Part shown: in pieces, positions 41,132-46,955 of the stretch
Layout of the letters: every line of letters starts with the position of its first letter
Numbering within the stretch: position 1 is the first letter of the stretch
From: Gemmatimonadetes bacterium 13_1_20CM_4_69_16
GTDB taxonomy: Bacteria; Gemmatimonadota; Gemmatimonadetes; Gemmatimonadales; GWC2-71-9
NCBI GenBank assembly: GCA_001919865.1
Contig: MNIR01000038.1
Location: 1-46,955, forward strand
Direction: 5' to 3'
DNA length: 46,955 nucleotides
Notes under the pieces: generated by a model
Seen by the model: only the letters and a program-made list of their open reading frames with translations
Told to the model about the DNA's origin: nothing
Database searches by the model: none
Translations under genes and position numbers: made by a program

Positions 41132-41205
<74 letters not shown>

Positions 41206-41437
41206 CTGATGGTGAAGCGCGAGCCCCACTCCGGTTACGTCCCCCAGCCGGGCTCTTTCCTGTACTCGACATTTGCCGTGGTGTCGACTCGCCGACTGCC
41301 CCCGCGTGGTGACAGGCCTCACCAGAATCGCGGCCACACGTTTCCACTTGACGGCCGTGCGTCCGTCGTTAATCTCAAGGGTCCGACAGTTTTCCTGGCC
41401 CCGTTGCGCCCGCGAACGGCTCAACGGGGCCGTTGCT
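41206..41437. other. Intergenic region with a candidate promoter and leader hairpin
   Basis: No gene is supported here. A candidate promoter TTGACG (41348-41353), 16 bases, TAATCT (41370-41375) points at the response regulator. A hairpin at 41397-41431 follows within the predicted leader. Confidence 0.45.
41397..41431 (+). promoter_or_regulatory. Leader hairpin upstream of the response regulator (shared motif, copy 1)
   Basis: GGCCCCGTT (41397-41405) pairs with AACGGGGCC (41423-41431) around a 17-base loop. The first 19 bases, GGCCCCGTTGCGCCCGCGA, recur exactly at 43940-43958 upstream of the histidine kinase. It could be an attenuator, a terminator or a protein-binding site. Confidence 0.6.
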
Positions 41438-42190
41438 TTGCGGAATTCGAGGGCACTCACGATCCCGTCCACAGCGCCGCGTCACACGGCGCCCGCCATT
41501 ATCAAGTTGCTCGTCGCGGACGATCGGCTGGTCGTCCGCGAGGGGCTCAAGCGTCTCGTCGCGCAGTGCTCCGACATGCGGGTCGTGGGGGAGGCGGCGA
41601 CGCGAGACGAGGTGCTCGAGCAGGCCCGGACAACGGAAGCGGATGTGCTGCTGCTCGACCTGTTCCTCGGGACCCCGACGATCCTCGGGCTCATCCGCGA
41701 CGTGAACCGCCGCCACCCTCGGTGCCGTGTCCTGGTGCTGAACGTGCAGGGGCAAGATCCCGATGCCTTGCGCATCCTGGGGACGGGCGCCGCAGGATAT
41801 CTGAGTAAAGATCACTCGCGCCGGCAATTGCTCGAGGCGATCCGCCAGATCGCGCGCGGCGCGTCCTACGTGAGCCCTTCGCTCGCGAGCAGCCTCATCT
41901 CCAACCTCAGTGAAAGAGGGAAGACCCCCGGGCACGATGCGCTCTCACACCGGGAGTACCAGGTGCTGTGCATGTTCGGCTCCGGGATCGCGTTCAAGCA
42001 AATCGCCGCCGAGCTGGGCGTCAGCCCAAAGACGGTGAGTACGTACCGGAGCCGGATCCTCGACAAGCTCAAGCTGAGGAGCAACGCGGCCATCATCCGC
42101 TACGCGATCGAGCATCACCTCGTCGCTTCGCCCTCCGCTGCGCCATCGCAGCGTCGGAAAAGTACTACAGACCCTACCCCGGGACTCTGA
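41438..42190 (+). CDS. NarL/FixJ-type response regulator
   Basis: About 250 residues from TTG 41438; no good start exists and the true one could be a rare ATT at 41498. Receiver domain: acidic pair in LLVADDRLVVREGL, phospho-acceptor Asp in ADVLLLDLFLG, switch position Asn rather than Ser/Thr in VLVLNVQG, and Lys in GYLSKD. A LuxR-type helix-turn-helix closes the protein: LSHREYQVLCMFGSG, KQIAAELGVSPKTVSTYRSRILDKLKL in two blocks. It should bind DNA after phosphorylation, possibly by the hybrid kinase 1.8 kb downstream; no cognate pair is proven. Confidence 0.83.
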   Translation: MRNSRALTIPSTAPRHTAPAIIKLLVADDRLVVREGLKRLVAQCSDMRVVGEAATRDEVLEQARTTEADVLLLDLFLGTPTILGLIRDVNRRHPRCRVLVLNVQGQDPDALRILGTGAAGYLSKDHSRRQLLEAIRQIARGASYVSPSLASSLISNLSERGKTPGHDALSHREYQVLCMFGSGIAFKQIAAELGVSPKTVSTYRSRILDKLKLRSNAAIIRYAIEHHLVASPSAAPSQRRKSTTDPTPGL

Positions 42191-42192
42191 CA

Positions 42193-42226
42193 AGGCGCGT
42201 CGGACATTTTGCCGGGCGACGCGCCT
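42193..42226 (+). terminator. Terminator after the response regulator
   Basis: A 10-bp perfect stem, AGGCGCGTCG (42193-42202) with CGACGCGCCT (42217-42226), starts three bases after the stop codon. It has no trailing T-run. Confidence 0.6.
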
Positions 42227-42390
42227 CGAATGGCGTCGCCGAGCAACCCCGGCGGGCCCCACATTGATGCGCCACCGCGCACCTGTCGCACGCGCTCCCC
42301 ATGGTTGCGGTGACGCCACAGGGCACCCCCCTTGCTTCCTATGTAGGGCGTTCACGTTTCTCGTGCACTCCTCTCATCAGGGAGGCGACT

Positions 42391-43494
42391 ATGGCGATTC
42401 GATGGAACGCACCACTGCGTGGAAGCGTGCTCGCGGCCGTAGCGCTGGCGCTCGCGTGCTCGGAGCGCCCGCATCCAGCCGCACCCGTGCTGGCGACGGA
42501 CGCGACGGCGCCGTCGGCCACGCAGGCGACGAGCTACAGCGGTCACGCCACGGTAGTGCAAGCCAAGCTGTTCGGTCCCGTTCCCGCCGCTGTCACGCTC
42601 GTGGATGCCGGTTCCCTGCCGTCGTCCGGCGGCGCCAGGGAGGCATCGCTCCTGGACGCCAGCGTGCCCGGGTTGCTCACGGCCGAAGTGCTACACGCGA
42701 CGAGCGTGGGCCAAGGCAATGCCAGTCGGTCCGAGGCGTCCGTGGCGGAGCTGGCCCTCACGGTCGGCACCAACAGTATCTCCGCCGGCTTTCTGGAGGC
42801 GCGCGCGACCGCGATGTGCACCGATGGCGGCGCGACGGCGAGCGGCAGCTCGCACATCGCCCGCCTGTCCGTGAACGGGCAGGTGATCCAGGTCGACGGA
42901 ACGCCGAACCAGACCGTGCTGTTGCCGAATGGCACGGGCAAGGTGGTCATCAATGAGCAGACAAGCGGTGGCGCCGGCGACATCACCGTCAACGCCCTCC
43001 ACGTCAGCGTGGACGGGGTCGCGGACGTGATCATCTCCTCGGCGCATGCGGACATCACCTGCGCACCAGCCCCGCCTCCACCCCCCCCGCCCGGGTGCAC
43101 GCCGGCCGATTTCATCACCGGCGGCGGCTGGATCACCGGGACCCCGTCCGGGGCGAAAGCGAACTTCGGCGTCGCGGGCGGCATCAAGCAGGGCACGTTC
43201 TGGGGTCATCTCACCTACAACGATCACGGCTCGAACGGCCCGCAGGTGAAGGGCACTGGTGTGACCGGCTACACTACCCCGGACGCCACGTTTCCCACGA
43301 TGCGGCGCATCACGGGCACCGCCGAGGTGAATGGCCTTAGCGGGTTCACCTACCAGGTGGACGTTGCGGACAACGGCGAGCCAGGACGCGATGACACCTT
43401 CGCGATCGAACTATCCGGCGCCGGCTACAGCTATAGAGCGGGGGGCACACTCAGCGGTGGCAACATCCAGCTGCACCAGCCTGCGTGCCAGTGA
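42391..43494 (+). CDS. Lipoprotein with choice-of-anchor P-like and post-COAP-1-like regions
   Basis: 367 residues from ATG 42391 with GGAGG upstream. A signal sequence with a lipobox-like VALALACS end gives a probable lipoprotein. Residues about 45-225 form a beta-rich region of the choice-of-anchor P type (SYSGHATVVQAKLFGP, ARLSVNGQVIQVDGTPNQT). A Pro stretch (APPPPPPPG) leads to a second domain (about 242-365), FITGGGWITGTPSGAKANFG, GHLTYNDHGSNGPQVKG, RRITGTAEVNGLSG, DNGEPGRDDTFAIEL, which matches the post-COAP pattern. Function is unknown; it is probably surface-exposed. It lies between a response regulator and a histidine kinase. Confidence 0.78.
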   Translation: MAIRWNAPLRGSVLAAVALALACSERPHPAAPVLATDATAPSATQATSYSGHATVVQAKLFGPVPAAVTLVDAGSLPSSGGAREASLLDASVPGLLTAEVLHATSVGQGNASRSEASVAELALTVGTNSISAGFLEARATAMCTDGGATASGSSHIARLSVNGQVIQVDGTPNQTVLLPNGTGKVVINEQTSGGAGDITVNALHVSVDGVADVIISSAHADITCAPAPPPPPPPGCTPADFITGGGWITGTPSGAKANFGVAGGIKQGTFWGHLTYNDHGSNGPQVKGTGVTGYTTPDATFPTMRRITGTAEVNGLSGFTYQVDVADNGEPGRDDTFAIELSGAGYSYRAGGTLSGGNIQLHQPACQ

Positions 43495-43500
43495 CGAAAA

Positions 43501-43531
43501 CCAGAGCCCCGCGACCTTCGCGGGGCTCTGG
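43501..43531. terminator. Bidirectional terminator between the COAP lipoprotein and the small lipoprotein
   Basis: A perfect 12-bp stem, CCAGAGCCCCGC with GCGGGGCTCTGG, and a 7-base loop. On the minus strand it is followed by TTTTCG and on the plus strand preceded by AAAA, so it is a good intrinsic terminator for the minus-strand gene and serves the plus-strand one as well. Confidence 0.85.
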
Positions 43532-43542
43532 TGTCTGCACGC

Positions 43543-43767
43543 TTAGTGGTTGACGAGCGGATTGCGCTGCGCCGTGTCCGGCTTGGTCGACGTTTTGCGC
43601 TTAGCCTTCGACTGCTGCTGCCGGGACTTAGCTGTCGAGGTTTGGGCCCTGGAAGCCCCATGAGCGGTCCGCGTTCTGGTCCCCGCGCTGGCGGCGTTCC
43701 GCGGGGAGCTCCCGCCGCAGGCGGCGAGACTGATCAGGGCGAGTGCTGCCAGCCACATCCTCGGCAT
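43543..43767 (-). CDS. Small basic lipoprotein
   Basis: 74 residues from ATG 43765-43767 with GGAGG eight bases upstream. Lipoprotein signal MWLAALALISLAACGG (lipobox SLAAC), then a disordered, Ser/Thr/Lys/Arg/Gln-rich body (TSTAKSRQQQSKAKRKTSTK) with no Cys beyond the lipobox. A longer frame to 44262 is not real. I do not recognise it; basic small lipoproteins may tether to or interact with anionic envelope polymers, which is only a suggestion. A strong terminator follows 12 bases downstream. Confidence 0.7.
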   Translation of the reverse strand: MPRMWLAALALISLAACGGSSPRNAASAGTRTRTAHGASRAQTSTAKSRQQQSKAKRKTSTKPDTAQRNPLVNH

Positions 43768-44005
43768 AGGTCCTCCGGTTGGAGGTTCGCGCTCCAATAT
43801 AGGGCATAGCTGCTCGGCTGAGGGGTTCGGCACCGTGACGCAGGCCGCATGTTGCGTCACCGCATCATCTTGACCCGGGAACCCGGCTTCGCCATCCTGG
43901 TACCTAGCGGTTCGGACGTTCCGCATCCCGAAGACCCCAGGCCCCGTTGCGCCCGCGATCCGGCCAACCGGGCATTTTTCTTGGGGGGGGGGCGAGCAGA
44001 TCGTT
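43768..44005. other. Divergent intergenic region upstream of the kinase and small lipoprotein genes
   Basis: 238 bases without a gene. It holds a TATATT (minus strand; 43796-43801) as a possible -10 of the lipoprotein, the shared leader hairpin at 43940, a T-run (43975-43979) and a ten-G run (43983-43992) just before the kinase start. Confidence 0.5.
43940..43979 (+). promoter_or_regulatory. Leader hairpin and T-run upstream of the hybrid kinase (shared motif, copy 2)
   Basis: GGCCCCGTTGCGCCCGCGA (43940-43958) is identical to 41397-41415; the following CGGCCAACCGGGC keeps most of the same stem (AACxGGGC). A TTTTT run (43975-43979) follows, giving it the look of an intrinsic terminator or attenuator inside the kinase leader. 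Confidence 0.6.
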
Positions 44006-45844
44006 ATGGACACGAAGGCACTGTTTGATAGTCTCGACATCGGCGTGGTAGCAGTCGCTCCCGACTGGACCATCGCCGAGTGGTCCTCCGGCGCGGCCCG
44101 GGTCACGGGCCTAGCGAGCGACCAGACGCTGGGCCGGAACTTCTGGGTCGCGCTCTCGACGGCCAAGGGGACCGACGTCGAGCGCGTGCTGCACGAGGTG
44201 CTCGCCGACGGCCAACCACGGAGCTGCCTCATGCGGGCGCCCGCGTCCGAAGCAGCGGGCACAGCGCTCGAGGCACGCGTAACACGGGGCCCCCACAGCC
44301 ATCTGGTGATCGCCCTCGAGCGGGTGCGCGATGAGTTGCCCCCCGAATCCCGGGCCGCCCACCTCTTGAGTGCCTTCGAGGTGGAGCGGCGCCTCTACCT
44401 GCAGCTCTTCAATTCGCTTCCCACACCCGCACTCGTGCTCACGGCGGACGGCCAGATTCTCGATGCCAATCCCGAAGGGGCACGGCTGCTCGACGTGCCG
44501 GACACACCATCCGTCCGGGGTCGCTCTCTCACGGACTGGGCCCCCACGGACCAGCATGCCAGCTTGGCGGCGGCGCTGCGCGACGCCGTGAATAGGGGCC
44601 AGGAGTTTCACCTGACGCTCGAGCCCGCCGGTGAAGCGACGCGCGACGTGCAGGCGGTGATCGTGAACGTGGACCCGATCGAGCGATCCCCCAAGCTGCT
44701 GTTTCTCGCGGTGGACGTATCGCGCGAGATGCTACTGCAGCGCAAGCTGTTGCAGGCCGATCGCCTGTCACAGCTCGGCGCGCTCGTTTCCGGGGTGGCG
44801 CACGAGCTGAACAATCCGCTCGCGGCGATCGCGGCGTTCGCGGAGCTGCTCGCCGTTGACCCGCATCAGGCGGACCTGAAGGAAAGCGCCGACATCATCC
44901 GCGCCGAGGCGATGCGCGCCGGGCGGATCGTGCGGACCCTGCTCGATTTCGCGCGCCAGCGGCCGCGCGCGTACGCCGCTGTCGACCTGGCCGAGACCGT
45001 CGAACGGGTACTGTCGTTGCAGCGCTCCGCCCTGAAGAAGGCTCGCGTCCGCGCTGCGGTGGCCATTCCCGACGACCTCCCGGCGGTCATGGGCGATCCT
45101 CAGGAGCTGCAGCAGGTCGTGCTCAACGCGGTCGTGAACGCCCGGCAGGCGGTCGAAGCGAGCGGCCGGCCCGGCCAGGTGCTGATCATCGCCAAACGCA
45201 CCGACGACCACGTCCTGGTCGCGGTGGAGGACACCGGCCCCGGCGTGCCGCCCGAGATCCTCGACCGCGTGTTCGAGCCGTTTTTCACGACGAAGGGAGA
45301 CGAGGGAACCGGGCTGGGCCTGGCGATCAGCTTCGGGCTGGTGCGGGGGATGGGCGGCCGGATGTGGATGCAGAACATCGAAGGGGGCGGCGCGCGGCTC
45401 GCGTTCGAGCTGCCGATCGATACCGCCCGCGCCGCCGACCCGGCGGCAGCCGGGTCGCGACCCCCGGAGCGGTCGCTCCGGGTGCTGGTGGTCGAAGACG
45501 AGGAAAGCGTGCGGCGCGGCATGGTGCTGCTCGCCAAACGGCTCGGGCACGAGGTCACGAGCGTGCCGGGGTACGAGGAAGCCGCGCGGCAGCTCGCCAA
45601 GTCGGCCAGCTACGACGCGCTCATCGTGGATGTGCACCTCGACGAGGCCCACACCGGGTTCGACCTGTTCGAGCGGCTGCGGGAGGAGGGAGGCGGCGGG
45701 GAGCGCCGCGTCATCTTTACGACCGGCGACTCCATCTCGGTGCAGACGCGGGACCAGCTGTTGCGCTCGGAGCGCCCGGTGCTGCGGAAGCCCTTCAGCC
45801 TGGACGAGCTCAGAGAGATGCTCGACCGCGTGGCTGGGGAGTGA
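44006..45844 (+). CDS. Hybrid sensor histidine kinase with PAS domains and a C-terminal receiver
   Basis: 612 residues from ATG 44006. No membrane helices or signal peptide, so cytoplasmic. Two PAS-like regions (about 5-105; about 128-245, LPTPALVLTADGQILDANPEGARLL), a HisKA domain with His266 in GVAHELNNPLAAI, a HATPase (NAVVNARQAVE, VEDTGPGVPPEILDRVF, FFTTKGDEGTGLGLAISFG), then a receiver domain (about 490-610; VLVVEDEESVRRG, phospho-acceptor Asp542 in LIVDVHLDE, Lys in LRKPFS). It probably senses a cytoplasmic cue. A ten-G run begins 23 bases upstream of the start. The nearest regulator is the NarL-type gene at 41.4 kb. Confidence 0.92.
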   Translation: MDTKALFDSLDIGVVAVAPDWTIAEWSSGAARVTGLASDQTLGRNFWVALSTAKGTDVERVLHEVLADGQPRSCLMRAPASEAAGTALEARVTRGPHSHLVIALERVRDELPPESRAAHLLSAFEVERRLYLQLFNSLPTPALVLTADGQILDANPEGARLLDVPDTPSVRGRSLTDWAPTDQHASLAAALRDAVNRGQEFHLTLEPAGEATRDVQAVIVNVDPIERSPKLLFLAVDVSREMLLQRKLLQADRLSQLGALVSGVAHELNNPLAAIAAFAELLAVDPHQADLKESADIIRAEAMRAGRIVRTLLDFARQRPRAYAAVDLAETVERVLSLQRSALKKARVRAAVAIPDDLPAVMGDPQELQQVVLNAVVNARQAVEASGRPGQVLIIAKRTDDHVLVAVEDTGPGVPPEILDRVFEPFFTTKGDEGTGLGLAISFGLVRGMGGRMWMQNIEGGGARLAFELPIDTARAADPAAAGSRPPERSLRVLVVEDEESVRRGMVLLAKRLGHEVTSVPGYEEAARQLAKSASYDALIVDVHLDEAHTGFDLFERLREEGGGGERRVIFTTGDSISVQTRDQLLRSERPVLRKPFSLDELREMLDRVAGE

Positions 45845-45845
45845 G

Positions 45846-46859
45846 TCAGTCCACGCTGACGTTGGAAGCGCCGAACAGCTGCGCCCGCCGCACGCCGCGA
45901 GGCTCCGTCCGCCGACGTCCCACCCCGGCCAGCTGGTAGTGGGCGACGGTCCGCCGCAAACCTTCCTCGAAGCTCACCAACGGCTGGTAGCCGATCAGGT
46001 CCCGCGCCTTGTCGATCGAGGCGAGCGAGTCCCGGACTTCGCCGGCGCGCCCCGCGACGTAGACGGGCTCGAGGTCCACACCCACCAAGTCCCGGATGCA
46101 ACGCCACAGTTCGGTCACGCTGATGCTCCGGCCACAGCCGACGTTGAAGACCTGTCCCGCCACCTGCGCGGCGGGCGCCCGGCTCGCGAGCAAGTTGGCG
46201 TGGACCACGTTGGCGACGTACACGAAGTCCCGCGTCTGGCCGCCATCGCCGTAGATCGTGGGTCGCTCGCCGCGCAGTGCCAGCGTGATGAAGCGCGGCA
46301 CGACGGCGGCGTACTGGGAATTCGGGTCCTGGCGCGGTCCGAAAATGTTGAAATAGCGCAGCACGACAGGCTCGAGCCCGTACGTTGCGTGAAACGCCTG
46401 GCAGTACTGCTCCGCGGCGAGCTTGGAGGCGGCGTACGGCGATAGCGGCCGCGTGGGATCATCCTCTGAGTTGGGCAGCCCGACGGGGTTCCCGTACGCC
46501 GAGGTCGACCCCGCAAACACGACGCGGCGCACGCCGGCCTCCCCCGCCGCGAGCAGCAGGTTCACCGTGCCGGTGGCGTTGACCCCGTGCGTGGCGAGGG
46601 GCTCTCGCACCGAGCGCTCGACGGACGTCACCGCGGCCTGATGGAGCACGCAGTCCACGCCGTCCAGGGCACGACGACAGGTGTCGGGATCCGTGACGCT
46701 GCCCACGATCAGGTGCACGCGGTCCGCCACGGGGACGAGATTTTCCCGCCGGCCGGTCGAGAGGTCGTCCAGCACGACCACGTCGTGGCCGGCCCCCACG
46801 AGATGCTGCGCCAAATGCGAGCCGATGAAGCCCGCCCCTCCGGTAATCAGGTATCGCAT
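45846..46859 (-). CDS. NAD-dependent epimerase/dehydratase (UDP-glucose 4-epimerase-like)
   Basis: 337 residues from ATG 46857-46859, convergent with the kinase gene and one base from its stop. Extended short-chain dehydrogenase: NAD motif LITGGAGFIGSHLAQHL, LDDLSTGRREN, LHQAAVTSVERSV, catalytic Ser in FAGSTSAYGNP, YxxxK in LSPYAASKLAAEQY, RYFNIFGPRQDPNSQYAAVVP and GDGGQTRDFVYVANVVHA. Most like GalE or WbpP/Gne-type enzymes that make sugar nucleotides for polysaccharides. The last 25 residues are an unusual Arg-rich tail (GRRRTEPRGVRRAQLFG). It follows a sugar transferase gene by 7 bases. Confidence 0.92.
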   Translation of the reverse strand: MRYLITGGAGFIGSHLAQHLVGAGHDVVVLDDLSTGRRENLVPVADRVHLIVGSVTDPDTCRRALDGVDCVLHQAAVTSVERSVREPLATHGVNATGTVNLLLAAGEAGVRRVVFAGSTSAYGNPVGLPNSEDDPTRPLSPYAASKLAAEQYCQAFHATYGLEPVVLRYFNIFGPRQDPNSQYAAVVPRFITLALRGERPTIYGDGGQTRDFVYVANVVHANLLASRAPAAQVAGQVFNVGCGRSISVTELWRCIRDLVGVDLEPVYVAGRAGEVRDSLASIDKARDLIGYQPLVSFEEGLRRTVAHYQLAGVGRRRTEPRGVRRAQLFGASNVSVD

Positions 46860-46866
46860 GCGCAGT

Positions 46867-46955
46867 TCACCAGCCTCCGCGCCGGAAGAGCATGACTGGA
46901 ACGGTACGGAGCATGATCCTCAGGTCCTCGAGCGCCGACTGGCGGCGGATGTATG
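46867..46955 (-). CDS. Undecaprenyl-phosphate sugar transferase, C-terminal fragment
   Basis: 29 codons remain before the right edge; the stop is at 46867-46869. The end reads YIRRQSALEDLRIMLRTVP then VMLFRRGGW, which is the typical C-terminus of WcaJ/WbaP-type initiating sugar transferases (tyrosine, Leu-rich helix, RTVPVxLFxRG). Such enzymes place the first sugar on undecaprenyl phosphate at the inner membrane. With the adjacent epimerase this points to a capsule or exopolysaccharide locus outside the window. The fragment is too short for more. Confidence 0.75.
   Translation of the reverse strand, partial: YIRRQSALEDLRIMLRTVPVMLFRRGGW

Noticed and set aside
43850-43990. Possible cyclic-di-GMP (GEMM) riboswitch upstream of the kinase
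   Set aside because: I could not find the conserved GEMM core or tetraloop receptor in the right order; only the shared hairpin motif is supported.

Overview
The window looks like a chromosomal segment of a high-GC, Gram-negative-type bacterium. Gemmatimonadota is my best guess; that is an inference, not a database result. The pointers are very high GC, heavy use of GTG starts, two-membrane envelope genes (SurA-like chaperones, a heptosyltransferase, porin and TonB-receptor-like proteins, FtsEX/EnvC), a DUF4384-type secreted protein and a choice-of-anchor/post-COAP lipoprotein. I see no insertion sequence, prophage, integrase, CRISPR array or rRNA operon. Almost everything is densely packed core metabolism and cell biology.

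Layout. (1) 1-6560, minus strand: pcm, nfo, then a metal-uptake-like block: a small secreted CxxCH protein, a porin-like protein with an exact 591-bp internal tandem duplication, a ZnuA-like binding protein, a ZnuB-like permease, a second small CxxCH protein, and the N-terminus of a probable TonB-dependent receptor. (2) 6635-8077, plus: a GGDEF protein with a degenerate receiver domain. (3) 8152-18148, minus: ten overlapping or abutting genes: lepA, a GT9 heptosyltransferase, a ROK kinase, a PfkB kinase, a HATPase protein, a STAS-like protein, a Cys/Met PLP enzyme, ftsE, ftsX, envC. (4) 18257-19321, plus: rho, with an unusual start. (5) 19325-22385, minus: an M28 peptidase and a DUF4384 protein. 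(6) 22553-32040, plus: a DUF58 protein, a BatA-domain protein split by a frameshift, mfd, two PpiC/SurA chaperones, pdxA. (7) 32037-35004, minus: corC-hisZ-hisG; then plus: hisD, a CDF exporter, bipA/typA and a very acidic small protein. (8) 39580-40938, minus: glutamine synthetase. (9) 41132-45844: tRNA-Ile, a NarL-type regulator, a COAP lipoprotein, a small basic lipoprotein and a hybrid histidine kinase. (10) 45846-46955, minus: an NAD-dependent sugar epimerase and the C-terminus of a sugar transferase, which suggests a polysaccharide locus beyond the window.

The most unusual layer is repeats rather than genes. Three heptanucleotide-period inverted repeats sit between genes (8.1, 18.2 and 36.3 kb); two of them share the same 22-base arm. 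They supply the stop codon of hisD, the stop codon of the GGDEF gene, the start codon of the CDF gene, and possibly -35 sequences for lepA and rho. Related purine-rich 7-bp tracts occur inside batA and mfd. A separate GC-rich inverted repeat encodes the same C-terminal tail (TPGHRPGVSRP) on two unrelated convergent genes, pdxA and hisG. Together these suggest short palindromic elements that colonise gene ends and are tolerated as coding sequence. Other leads are the paired CxxCH proteins around an ATPase-less metal transporter, a hairpin leader shared by the regulator and kinase genes, and a possible -1 slippery site in the BatA gene.
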